Shown here: positions 11,794-21,797 of the stretch, in pieces
Layout: every line of letters starts with the position of its first letter
Position numbering within the stretch: the first letter of the stretch is position 1
NCBI GenBank assembly: GCA_015179125.1
Contig: WHVA01000081.1
Coordinates: forward strand, 230,535-294,534
Reading direction: 5' to 3'
From: Gautieria morchelliformis
Taxonomy: Eukaryota > Basidiomycota > Agaricomycetes > Gomphales > Gomphaceae
DNA: 64,000 nt
Notes under the pieces: model-generated
Told to the model about the DNA's origin: nothing
The model's input: the letters and a program-made list of their open reading frames with translations, nothing else
Databases searched by the model: none
Program-made: the position numbers and the translations under genes

Positions 11794-12404
11794 GCTATGT
11801 TCACGTGAGACAGCAAAGTCACACATACCCACAACATGGCTATGTAATGTCAATGTCAAACACCTGCCAGGACAATTAGGGTCAGTACAAAGGGGAGGGA
11901 ATGTGAAATGTATGTATGATCTATGTTCAGGGTTGAAGATAATCACTGCTGGAATTGCCATAGCTGATTGTTTTGGAACCCTTCGAGACTTTGGTGTCAG
12001 ATCTAACACTTTGGTCTCTCAGAATGGTCATATATGAAACTGCAAGAATATTAAACACTACTGGCGTAATGAATAAAAACTATTAGTCTGTAGGTTTGAG
12101 GATGACTATTGGGGTCCAAGTATTCCAAAAAGATAGGAATGGCTCCACAGGAGAGTTTGTAAGTGGACTGACCCAATTAACATCAAATGTACTGTAATAA
12201 ATGAGCGACTAGGGTTTAAGAAGTGACTTGTGAAAGTCATTGAACAGGAAAGTCACTGATCAGTTCGTCTTGGTATTGTAGAGCTAATTGACAAGGAAAT
12301 CAATTGTCAGACTCACTCTGCAGCATTTCACCTAAAGTATTAGTCTGGTGGCTAAGTAGAAAAGCAACTACTCAACTGAGAATTAATACACTATGTAAGT
12401 GTAA
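11794..12404. other. Unassigned, AT-rich
   Basis: About 600 bp of AT-rich sequence between the copia element and a hairpin MITE, with no coding motif. It does not continue the E2-type LTR broken at 6640. Confidence 0.35.
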
Positions 12405-12875
12405 CACTGGAGGCATGGCAAAATTTCCTGATTGTGGAAATCTACTGGAATCTTGAGTATATTCCACATTTCTTCGACATTTCCCATCTTATAAAATTGA
12501 ATGAACATTTCAAGTTTTCTCAGAGTTTTTGACTTCAGGAAATCCTTCAAAAATAGTAAAATTATCACATCAAAATCTTCTAGAAACTCTCAGGAAACAT
12601 TGAATTCTATGACACTAAATATTTAATCAAGTTTCCTCAGTTTGGAAATTCTATGAAAATGTTGGTTTCCTCATTATTTGCCAGGAAAGTTTGTAGAAAC
12701 CAGTGTTTTAGGTGATAATTTTACAATTTTTGAAGGATTTCCTGAAGTCAAAAAACTCTGACAAAAATTAAATTTTCATCCAATTTCCTGAGCTGGAAAT
12801 TTTGAAGAAATGTGGAATATCCTCATAAATCCTAGTTGATTTTCAAAGTCAGGACATTTTTCCATGTCTCCAGTG
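12405..12875. mobile_element. Hairpin MITE with CACTGGAGGCAT ends
   Basis: The left end CACTGGAGGCATGG and right end CCATGTCTCCAGTG are inverted repeats. The inversion extends inward for over 150 bp (for example TATTCCACATTTCTTC on the left against GAAGAAATGTGGAATA on the right). It is flanked on both sides by TAA (12402-12404 and 12876-12878). A 3-bp TWA target site is typical of PIF/Harbinger elements. There is no coding capacity, 471 bp. A related element with the same ends is at 48304-48703. Confidence 0.7.
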
Positions 12876-13028
12876 TAATAACCCTAGCTGGGGTTAGCAG
12901 CTTAGTAAGCTGTGCAAGCTTGGCAAGTCACATGAGGTACGTGGATAGAAGATGATGATGTATTAGCTGATGAAAGGTCAGTAAGGCCTCCTCTTATATT
13001 GTATCTACTATCTATTAATAGACTACGA

Positions 13029-13351
13029 TGAGTCACAAAGAAATAGGGTAGTGAGTCAGTGCATGTGTTGGCCAATCGCAGTTCACGATTAGGGAGTGAA
13101 TCATGCACTGAGTCACACAGAAATGGGGTAGTGAATCAGAGTGAAAAAGGGTAATGAGTCAGAACTCATGTCAACCAATTGCAGCGTATGATCAGGGAGT
13201 GAGTCAGGCATGAGTCATGTCTAAGAATAAGATACACCCTTATTCTTAAAGAGGATTAGCTTAACACAGCCTTTCATTTGGTAAGAGGACCCTCAACCAA
13301 TGATACACCAGATCTGAGCATGAGTCACAGGCCAAGTCAGGCTCTGAGTCA
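13029..13351. promoter_or_regulatory. Cluster of eight TGAGTCA motifs
   Basis: Exact TGAGTCA heptamers occur at 13029, 13052, 13109, 13155, 13200, 13211, 13321 and 13345, all in the same orientation as written. The sequence between is an imperfect repeat around GGGTAGTGAGTCA and CCAATCGCAG / CCAATTGCAG. TGA(G/C)TCA is the site of Gcn4/AP-1-type bZIP factors. Whether this is regulatory or simply a degenerate tandem repeat cannot be told from sequence alone. No gene start is obvious nearby. Confidence 0.5.
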
Positions 13352-13767
13352 TGACCCTAATTCCACTTAGGAGTGGAGTCATGGGACAGCGCAGCCTAGC
13401 ATAGCCTTGTTGCTATGGTAGCTTTGGCTGTGCTGGGTTTGTGTTGCACAAAGAATGCTGCAGAGGCTTGGGAATAAATTACTATTTCCAGAGTGCTGAG
13501 TCTGAACTGGTAGGTTGGCCAGAGTTTGTGGGCGCCTAAGTGTCCTCTGACTTGCGCATGTCAGAGTTTGAATAAGCAGAGTTGTGGATACATGTGGATT
13601 CATAACTCTGCTGCAACAGAATAGAAGGGTTTTGAGCCAAAGACTTCGTTAAAAATGGCCAAAAATGGTAGGAAATTAGAGGAAGTTTAAATAGTTCATT
13701 CCCCACAATGGCAATACCTGTATGCTATATTTTAAGGTCACTATATTGAAAATACATTGAAAATATC

Positions 13768-14163
13768 CTATGGGCAGAAAGCTTTGTCTGGCAAAGCGGG
13801 ACCCACACACTGGTTGAGAGTCTTTTTTACTTTGCCTTCTTTGAAAGGCCACATCAGTGCTTGCCTGTGATTATTAGTCTCCAACTTCTTCTTGAGACCA
13901 TCCAGCTCGTCATGGCAACGATAAAGGCTGTCAGCAGCCATTATCAGTTTACTCAAAGCTGGTAAATGAGAGGATGCTCTGGATTCCTCATCACCTGGAC
14001 AAGGACAGATATATTGGGGTCCCTGTCCTTCACTAGCTCTACCACATCGCCCAGCACTTTCTGTAGTTTCCACAATTGATCTATAATCTTCTTTTATCTC
14101 TAGATGCATTATTGATGCCATTTCCATAGCTGTAACACATGGTGATAATGGCTCCAGTGACAT
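13768..14163 (-). pseudogene. Possible N-terminal fragment of a fungal STAND/NLR-type protein
   Basis: The frame contains LPALSKLIMAADSLYRC, ELDGLKKKLE and ALMWPFKEGKVKKTLNQ. The last block, L-x-WPF-x-x-x-x-x-x-x-x-L, resembles the helical N-terminal domain of fungal NACHT/ankyrin STAND receptors. That family resemblance is from memory and weak. The frame ends in unrelated residues (VGPALPDKAFCP) without a NACHT domain, so this is at most a captured or broken piece. It abuts a diflavin-reductase fragment on the same strand. Confidence 0.35.
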
Positions 14164-14490
14164 GGGACACAGTTTATATCAAGATATCTGGTGAATGCCT
14201 CATGTAATGTCAGTACTGGGGGGATGTACTCGCCTCGCGGACATATTTCTCTGCCTCTGAGACTTTCCAGCCGTTGGGCGATTTTTTGGCAGCCCAACAG
14301 ATCTTCTCATAGGCTGTATCTCCCAGCCCGAAAACAGCATATTCCATGCCCTCCAACAGATCCAAGGGCAGATCCGATCGAAGCAGTAAATTCCACATGG
14401 GCGTCATTGACCGTGGCTCAATGTGAGGTGGAAGGGAATGAAACCATGATCCACAGCTGATGTAAGTCTGTAGGGAAAATAGGCTAGCGT
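14164..14490 (-). pseudogene. TAH18: Fragment of NADPH-dependent diflavin oxidoreductase
   Basis: The minus strand encodes LLRSDLPLDLLEGMEYAVFG followed by LGDTAYEKICWAAKK, the end of a flavodoxin-like domain as in Tah18/NDOR1. In a nearby frame it encodes PPVLTLHEAFTRYLDINCVP, typical of its FAD-binding domain. The hundreds of residues normally between these two blocks are gone and the frames do not join. Tah18 normally donates electrons to Dre2 for cytosolic Fe-S cluster assembly; this fragment cannot. A CYPOR-like or nitric-oxide-synthase-like reductase is the alternative parent. Confidence 0.5.
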
Positions 14491-14822
14491 CGTCGGTGAC
14501 GGGCGATGTTGGCCAAAGATACAGGCATATCACATGACGTGTATTTTTGCTACAATAGATATTAGCCAACTGAATTGAAAATATTAGGCTAATGTATATT
14601 GGTTAGAACTGCCACTGTTGAAACTGTTCAAGGGTACAAGCCTGGTGTAGATGCTGGACGTGTCATTTGCCAGTAGCAATCATATCCTTTTTTGTGACTG
14701 AAGATCTTGTATTTAGGTGCTCGCCAGGCCACAGCTTCCTGGCTTTGCTTTGGCCTGGAAAAACCTGAGCCGGGCCATAGAGAGGTTTGGCCTGGCTTGG
14801 CCCGGCCTATTGGTGGCTTGGC
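14491..14822. other. Unassigned stretch
   Basis: No coding motif or repeat edge seen; it includes a GC-rich segment with repeated GGCCTGG/GGCTTGG near 14730-14820. Confidence 0.3.
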
Positions 14823-15695
14823 TGTAAAGATGTTGATCTTAGAGCCTTGTGTCACAAGAGCACAACAGAACTTGACCCATGTGTGGTATTCTGAATGCTT
14901 GTTACGTATCAAGATTTCCGCTAAGTCGGAACTGGAAAGGACGGCGGCTTCAACTTATAGGTTGCGCCCCCAATGAACTATCGTCCTAAGTATTTCAGAA
15001 CTGAGTTGGAATTCGGAAAGTACTGAACCAAAGGTTTGGTCGGAACTTGAGTCGGAACTGAGGCGGAAGGCGGAAGACGGAAAGCGGAGAGACTGAGATC
15101 TTGCTAGACTCGCTGTGCTAAGAACAGGAGATGGAGCGAAGGAAATCAAGTATCGAAGGCGATTATCTGATTGCAGAATAACAGACATACATGAGGGGGT
15201 TTCATACAAAGAGCTGAGACAACAGGTAATGATATGGTACTAAGCAAATTCCGGGGAAGCGGAAGTCGAGTAGACAATGCGTGGGAACTAACTATTGGGA
15301 ACAATGGGACTACAAGGGGGGTTCAGGGTAAGGTAGAACAATGGCAAAGAACAAGGGGTCGGGAAAACATATCTGACAATGAATTACAAGGATGACCGGA
15401 TATGTGGTTTTGATGAACGATGAAACGGGTCCGGTGGGTCCGAGTAATAGAGTCGAAAGAACAAGGGAATAGAACAATGGGCGGAATGTCGGAAATATCG
15501 GAGGGGCGGAAAGTGTTGCGGAACTGAAGATCGGAAGTTGGAAATGAATGGTCGTAACAATGCTACGTAGTGACAGTGTAAGGTAAGATGCGATGGGGAC
15601 CGCTGGCTGGTTCCCACGCATGAACTATACAGTGGGTCCCTAAGGGGCCCAGTGGGATTATGTAATAACTACTGTACATAGATAGGTTATTTACA
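14823..15695 (-). repeat. 3' LTR of ORF3-chromovirus copy B, interrupted
   Basis: The outer parts 14823-14899 and 15560-15695 together form a ~208-bp LTR from TGTAAATA (minus strand, at 15695) to TTTACA, matching copy A. A solo LTR of another family sits inside it. The purine tract AGAGGGGGAGGG lies just upstream on the minus strand. Confidence 0.8.
14900..15559 (-). repeat. Solo LTR (F family) with perfect target duplication
   Basis: It runs from TGTTACGTATC to GGTCGTAACA, 660 bp, flanked by ATGCT at 14895-14899 and 15560-15564. It is the reverse-oriented relative of the LTR at 53541-54237, sharing for example the segment around TCCTAAGTATTTC. It is inserted in the LTR of chromovirus copy B, so it is younger than that LTR. 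Confidence 0.88.
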
Positions 15696-15727
15696 CCCTC
15701 CCCCTCTATAGACAACTATAGATATCT

Positions 15728-17675
15728 TCAAGAGTTATAGAGGTCCTCCATGATGGAGTACTCTAGTGATTCCGATATGATGATGTCAGCATCATAAGGG
15801 GCCTGCGGAGCATGTGACTCCGCTGGGGGAACCCCCACGTCTGCAGGGGTGGTTGGGTGCGGTGGCTCTACCTCACCACTGGCAGGGGCTTCCACTTGGT
15901 CATCGAGGATGGTGTCCTCATGGAGTATGGCGTCGATGGCCGGGTCATCAGCCTGTGGGGGAGGCCGGATGCTCACAAGCTCTTGGTCAAGCTGAGTGTG
16001 AGTGAGTGGTAGTGGCACCGTGGCCCTCACATGGCTGGTCTCAACGATATCTTGTTGACCCTCCCTTGCGTCGGCACTCAATGCTGCGCCAGTGAGACTG
16101 CGTTGAACATAATGTTCAATGTGAGCCACACACTCGCGAGTGACGCCGGCGTAGCAGGCCAGCCATCGCGTGATCTCGGCGAGTGGGATGTCTGAGCCAG
16201 CCTGGCCTCTCATGGGATATGGACCCGTGATGGACAGCCGCAGGCTGGTGCTCTGCGGCGTCAGGCATTCCCTGGCATCAACGAAGCTCAACCATTGGTC
16301 GGTCGAGCCAAACAAGTCGAAGAGCCTCGACTTGAGAGGTGATGCAAGCCCCTTGACTTGGGGCGTGAGGGCCTTCAACCACATCCAGACATCCATGTCT
16401 GGGAGGTTGAGGGTTCCATCCGCGTTGTCACGGATGGTGGAAGGAATTCCTTCGGGATGTAACCTTCAGGATAGCCGCGATGTCGAGTGGGGTACTGCTC
16501 ACTATCACGAAACAATCCCATTTGGGATTGCAAGTGCATTGCTTGTGCTTGATGTGCTTGAAAACGCCGATCATTTCGTGTGTGTGCAGGTACTGCAGCG
16601 TGTCCTTTGCGTGGAGTTGGAGCTCGATGAAGTGTGTGTCGTCGAGTGGGCAGATGTCGTACCATTGCATACGCCACTGCGGTGCCTTTCCTACTGGGCA
16701 TGGTAGGAGACCCGTCTTGGAGATCGGCAGGTCTCCGAGTGGTATTATCACCCCTTCCCCCAGGTAGGGAGGGTGAACTGTCCCCAGGTCCACCTGAGGC
16801 CCGATGTACTGGGCCTCGACCAACGCTACCTGCCATTGTAGGGCAGGGTCGTTGATGGTGTGCAACGGTGACACCACCAGGTATGTGCTGATCGCACTTT
16901 CCCCCGCAATGGCTAGGCCATTGTACATGTTGGGGGTGCCACGCAATTTCTTGCACTTCTTTTTAGGCTGCTCAGCCATATGCTGAGCCCTGTCCGCATC
17001 GTACATCTTCCAGATGGAGGAGTCGGAATCCCATCCAGCCAGGATGTCATATGCCATGTCAGACGGCATGCTCCTCCCCTCCGTTGATGTTGGGGTGGGA
17101 GCTGATATTCGGGAAGCCAGTCCCAAGGCTGCGCATGCTGGCAAGGGTGCTGTTGCATGAGGTGATGAAGGGCCGGCCACTGGGCCTGTGGCCAGGTAAT
17201 GGTGTGGCCTTTTTGAGGCTGCATGTGTGAGCTGGAGCGCCTTCAGCTGCTCCTCAAGCTCTTTTACTTTGGCACGCTCAATTTCGAGCACATCATCACG
17301 GTCTTCGACTGCGCATTCCAAGTCCTTGACCTCTTTTTTGAGGTCATGGATGTCCCACAAGGGTTCCACTCACACGTCACACGCTATGCCCCTTGGGAGC
17401 CATCCCCAGGCCACATCGACAGTGTTGCTGATGTCCTCATCCTTCAGCTTTACCTTGCGGGTGCCCGTTGCGGCCCGTAAGTGCGTGGCGTAAGGCGCGC
17501 AGGTGTCGCAGTCGTCCGGGTGGACGATTGCCAGTGCGTCTTCCCATCCTATGATCATCCAGTGTTCCTGATCCACTGGAGCTTGTATGATGTCAGTGGC
17601 CCCTTGTCTCAGGGCCTTTGAGCGTGGTTCGGACGTTGACAGATCAATGTCCATTCCATCCTTGGATGGCATCAT
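15728..17675 (-). pseudogene. Extra ORF (ORF3) of chromovirus, copy B
   Basis: The product is unrecognised. It is homologous to copy A along its length and better preserved. One frame runs from MMPSKDGMDID (17675) to 16428 apart from a single TGA at 17370, where copy A has Trp (context DAWEEP). A frameshift near 16440-16460 then leads into MDVWMWLKAL and on to SIMEDLYNS at 15731. Intact length would be about 650 residues. It shows a coiled coil (DLKKEVKDLECAVEDRD, AKVKELEEQLKALQ), a Pro/Ser/Thr-rich middle and an acidic C-terminus. It lacks an obvious signal peptide, membrane helix or retroviral motif. It is followed by the 3' LTR, but directly preceded by a copia gag instead of a chromovirus pol, so this copy is a recombinant. 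Confidence 0.65.
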
Positions 17676-17680
17676 CTTTG

Positions 17681-18568
17681 TTAGCAGATGATGGTGGTGG
17701 TTTCTCCGGCAAGTCCCCCACCTGGTGCATAACATCTTGTGGCTGAGTCATTTGGCCTTCCGCAGTTATTACATAAAAAACCTGTTCCTGCGTTATTCTG
17801 TATCTGTGGGCATCGGTTCTGATTCTGGTGAGTGAATTCCGGGTTGCTAGGTGATTTGTTGGAGACTTGTTTGTCTCGGTGTCGTAGATTGGGCAATGAA
17901 GGCTGTGGCTGCCTGTGTTGACATTTCGATGGCCCCCAGATCCGCCTCATGTGCTTCTACTCTCACTTCGATGTCGTCTGGATCCATGGCGATCATTTGT
18001 ATTGTCTGGGTGATGGGTCTCCATGATTCTGGAACACTACCAAAGAATGGTAGCGGCATGAGTAGAAGCAGCTATAATTTCTCCCATTTTAGCCAACTGA
18101 TTTCTATATTCCTTCATCGTGGTGAGGTATGCCAAGACCAATTGTCCCTCGGTCATGTGATAGGTTTTGTACCTTGTTCTGACTAGGTTCCTTTGATTCG
18201 AATTTCCTTGTGAGTATTTTCCATGCCTCCTCGCATTGCTCCATGGAGTCGATTGCTGTTTGAAGCTCCAGCGATATGCATAGGAGTATCTGTCTGTAGG
18301 TGACATTGTTCCTGTCGTCCCATTTGTCCTGGAGCTGTTGTGGGGTGGAGCCACCAGTTCCAGTGGTGACTAGAGTCTGTTGGTTAGCTGCAGTCAGGTA
18401 GGGATCCATACCGGCAATAATTTTATGCAATCCTCTGTGTCTAGCCACTGCTAACAGTTCCATCTTCCAGGACATCCAATTATCTTTTCCAAGCTTGGGT
18501 TTGATATCACGGAACTTGTGGATCTCATGTTTTGGCATAATATGTGCCAGGGCCATTGCTTGAGCCAT
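17681..18568 (-). pseudogene. Copia-type gag with altered zinc knuckle
   Basis: The N-terminal frame (18568 to 18104) carries KLGKDNWMSWKMELLAVARH and WDDRNNVTYRQILLCISLEL, the UBN2/DUF4219-like copia gag core. Later frames (18354-18037, 18059-17847, 17950-17681) continue to a CCHC-like knuckle CNNCGRPNDSATRC, in which the metal-binding His is Asp. It then reads CYAPGGGLAG, which in relatives precedes the protease. Instead of protease, the sequence passes into chromovirus ORF3 near 17680-17700. The fragment is therefore a gag decayed by frameshifts and fused to another element. Confidence 0.8.
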
Positions 18569-18716
18569 GGTAAGTCAATGAGACTTTTAATCTGTGAAGA
18601 ATAAAAGTTTCTAAAGACTACTTGTTGAATAGGGATATGATTCAAACCTTTAAATGAAGTCGAATCGAGTACGAGTTTGATGTGAAAGAGAATAGTTTGC
18701 GCAATGTATATGTGCA

Positions 18717-19204
18717 TGTTAGCAACTAGGGGTTATGGCAGGGAAGGTTCGGTAGAGTTCTTAGAAAGCTAGAATCAAATATACTCTCTCAGTGAATTTA
18801 TTGTCACTGATATATTAATATAATACCTAGAATCAAATATACTACATGATTTTCAGTCAACATGCTATGTAAATATGAAAGATACTACTCGCCTCTCTCA
18901 GTGAATTTATTGTCACTGAGAGAGGAGTACAATCCTGTCTCAGAAGGCATATACGTGCACCCGGCCCTTTAGCGCCCAAGGGCTCGCGCGTCGAAGTCAT
19001 TTCAAACTCCGCTGGGTGCAGCCGCCTGTGAAAATAGAAATAACAGAATGAAATGGAGAGGTAGAGAGTGACTGGAAATTTTCGAAAATAATCAGAGAAA
19101 TGAATGCATGGTACAAGAACAATGTGAGAAAGAATTGGAACACCATACAGTAAACCGAACATATTATGCTTGATTTTGGTGCAGGAGCATAAATGCACCC
19201 AACA
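18717..19204 (-). repeat. Solo copia LTR with perfect target duplication
   Basis: It runs from TGTTAGCAAC to CACCCAACA, 488 bp, with perfect GTGCA flanks at 18712-18716 and 19205-19209. It is related to the copia LTRs at 6641 and 11299, sharing CGGCCCTTTAGCGCCCAAG and the CTCTCTCAGTGA inverted motifs. It is most similar to 47123-47611. Solo LTRs with intact duplications arise by LTR-LTR recombination. Confidence 0.92.
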
Positions 19205-19328
19205 GTGCAGTGAAACAAAATGTACGCAAGCAATACGCTTCAATGTGATAGCTCATGTGGCGAATAGGTGAGTATGATTGACTGACTATCTACTGTGTAC
19301 ACGGCTGCTATTTAACTGATGCATGTAC

Positions 19329-19400
19329 GAGGACGTCCCAATGGTCGATGTTCCCCCACCTGAGGACAAGGACCTGGATGCCGAGATCTATGGGGATTAG
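19329..19400 (+). pseudogene. C-terminal tail of ORF3, copy C
   Basis: The plus strand reads EDVPMVDVPPPEDKDL and then AEIYGD before a stop. This matches the acidic tail pattern of copies A and B (DDLYES, EDLYNS). It lies 22 bp before the LTR at 19423, the same spacing logic as in A and B. Everything upstream of it has been lost. It is weak alone but convincing with its LTR. Confidence 0.5.
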
Positions 19401-19422
19401 AGTTCTCCATAGTGGGGGAGGG

Positions 19423-19644
19423 TGTAAATACATATATTTACCTGTATTGCCGTGAGGCAATACATAATGACTGGTAGCTTACATAGCACCAGTGGGTCCT
19501 CATGGACCCAGTGTATAGTTCTTGCATGGGAATCCCCAGCTTAACCTTACTTGTAAACCGTCACTATGTCATATTAGAGTCACCATTGTTTGGTTGAGTT
19601 CTGCTACCTTGTGATACCACAAGTTATAAGCCACCTCTCTTACA
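19423..19644 (+). repeat. 3' LTR of ORF3-chromovirus copy C
   Basis: It runs from TGTAAATACA to TCTCTTACA, 222 bp, preceded by the purine tract AGTGGGGGAGGG. It shares with copies A and B the blocks around CCCAGTG...TATAGTT and GCATGGGAA. It lies in the opposite orientation to A and B. Confidence 0.75.
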
Positions 19645-20047
19645 CAAACTGAGTTCAGAATCAGATTCGGCAGGTTGAAATACGTCAGAAAACACATCTT
19701 TTACATTTTTCCTATGACTTTTGAAGGTGGCCAAATTTTTTGCACCAAAATTTTGAAAAATATGTATGGTAAGTTGGATTCAGAACAGCATCTAGTGACA
19801 TAATTGCTCTGTTTTAACCCTGCCATTGTAGTTTTTTCTTCCTGAATATATTTTCATACACTAGGCCGTTGAGTATATCATTGTGCGCCTGGTGCACAAT
19901 ATTTGCATGGACTGACTAAGCTCTGCCAGGTGAGTCCGGCATTGATCAGTTGATTTGGATCGATTAGAAAACGACATCGAATAGTTAGAGCTCCTAAGCT
20001 TCACTTTTGGGGCAGTGTGGAGTAACCAATGTCGATGAGCCACTGAA
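19645..20047. other. Unassigned stretch
   Basis: About 400 bp with no recognisable motif, between the copy C LTR and the hAT-like MITE. Confidence 0.3.
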
Positions 20048-20055
20048 GAGGATAC

Positions 20056-21612
20056 TAGGGATGCACACCGTGCCGTACATCCATGGCTGTATGGTGCCGT
20101 ATTATGGCCACGGCACCCGTACTGTCAAGGCTCGGTGTGCTGTGCCAACGGTACAGTATTGTCACGACTGGTTTATTTCTCCTACCGCGCTACCTCTATG
20201 TTCCCCCTCGTCACTCCCTAGCATCTTCGCCAGAGTTCGCCGCACCTACCGACCACTTCCCCTCTTCGTCCACCCTACCCGCTGTTCACCCCATTCTCCG
20301 AACCGCTATTCACTGCTCGCGCATTTCATCAGCAGGCACGCCATCGAATATGATCGATACCATTCACCCGGCATGATGGCTCATCATAAACCCCATCATC
20401 TTCTTAATCCAACCCCATTGGGTGTTCGTATGGCCAAGGTGTGATCGCAGGACGTCTCTTCCATAGGTCATGCGGAATCAACCCAGTAAACGGAGAGTCC
20501 GTGCAGGGTAGCATGTATGCGGGTCCCAAGACATGGTTTTGTCCATAAATGCCTTCGCTCCCTTTATTCTCCGTCGTTTCATGTTCTCATTCTCCCCTCA
20601 CTCTATTGTATGTTTATTCCATCTACCTAGTATCATGACCGCACACCCCTATCCAACCCTGACTTGTGACAGCCTCTTTCCTATTCGCTGATACCTTACG
20701 AGCATTCGATATAAGTAGTTTACATTCGCATGTATATTCCTCAGTTCAATTATCATACGTCGTCCATCTTGTGCAAACTTGACCTCGCTGTGATCATCTT
20801 CTTGAGCCTCCCCTTGAAGATTTCTATCTTCAACCAGCCAAGGACTTAGGCATCACTGGTGAGTTCTCATACTTCATCTTCGTTACCTTAGCCTTCGAAC
20901 TACTTTCTAAGCTGTTGGCAAAGGGCTCTGAAGGAGCACCTTTGCCAGCAAAGGGACCGTCGAAACTTAGACAGCCCTTCTGCGATATCTTGCACGTTAC
21001 GTCGTCAAGTGCTGCGAGCTATTTCACTACGACTGTAGATAGGGCGAGCCCCGTTCGGGCAAGCCCTCTTGTTTCGTGAACATTCATCGGTTCACCTATT
21101 CGCCGGACGGCCTACTTATTCGCACAAGTTAATCGGGCATTCGCTGTGTTCACTAATACACGATATTAACGCTTGAAAACCAATCTTGACAGGTATACGG
21201 TACGGTTTGACACCATATATATCGTACAAATACGGCCGTGTACGGTATGTATATGGCATGCATCAGTAAATGCCGAAAACGTGTTAGCCGAGCCCAAAAC
21301 ACAGCGCCTGACGGGCGCTACTGCTGGCATGTACACATCGGGCATGCCTAATTAGTCTGCATAGGCTGACATAAAGCGCAGCTACCTGTGTAGGCCGCAT
21401 AGGCGAGCATACTAATATAATGCAACGTCATAGTCTACGTGGATCGGTCACTAACCAATCTTCCAATAGCCCCACCATATAATATCCCCGTCGGTACGGT
21501 ACCGTCAGATGGGAGAGGTCTTGATCATACAGACGGCATATGGTCTGCCGTATCCGTCAACCTGCCGTACATTATATGGCCGTGGCCATAATACGGACGG
21601 TGTGCATCCCTA
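20056..21612. mobile_element. hAT-like MITE carrying an inserted LTR
   Basis: The ends are TAGGGATGCACACCGT at 20056 and ACGGTGTGCATCCCTA ending at 21612, a 16-bp perfect terminal inverted repeat. They are flanked by GAGGATAC (20048-20055) and GGGGATAC (21613-21620), an 8-bp duplication with one mismatch. Eight-bp targets and such ends are typical of hAT elements. Subterminal CCGTA/TACGG repeats are frequent. Without the 1032-bp alpha LTR and its duplication the element is about 520 bp and non-coding. Confidence 0.85.
20160..21191 (+). repeat. Complete alpha-family solo LTR
   Basis: It runs from TGTCACGACTGG to CAATCTTGACA, 1032 bp, flanked by AGTAT and GGTAT (four of five match). It defines the alpha family, whose fragments occur at 2764, 42480, 45943, 49535 and 51659. 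It is inserted in the hAT-like MITE, so it is younger than that MITE. It is rich in CGAA/TTCG. Confidence 0.85.
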
Positions 21613-21797
21613 GGGGATACAGCTGTGTGAGTTGGGAGACCTGTAGAACAAAGGTGTTAAAAATATAATATGTTATGCTAGATTTCACTGTCTTGTATAA
21701 GTATACTAAATAAATGTCAGTGTATTACTCTGAGCTGCTGTGTCAATGCCATGCCAGTGCACCCAGTCATACCACCAGTTGCATGCGTGCCAGTTAT

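Noticed and set aside
12881-13020. Possible tRNA or SINE head in the leucine/glycine-like GGTTAGCAGC segment
   Set aside because: No cloverleaf and no convincing A and B boxes at the right distance. No tRNA could be supported anywhere in the window.
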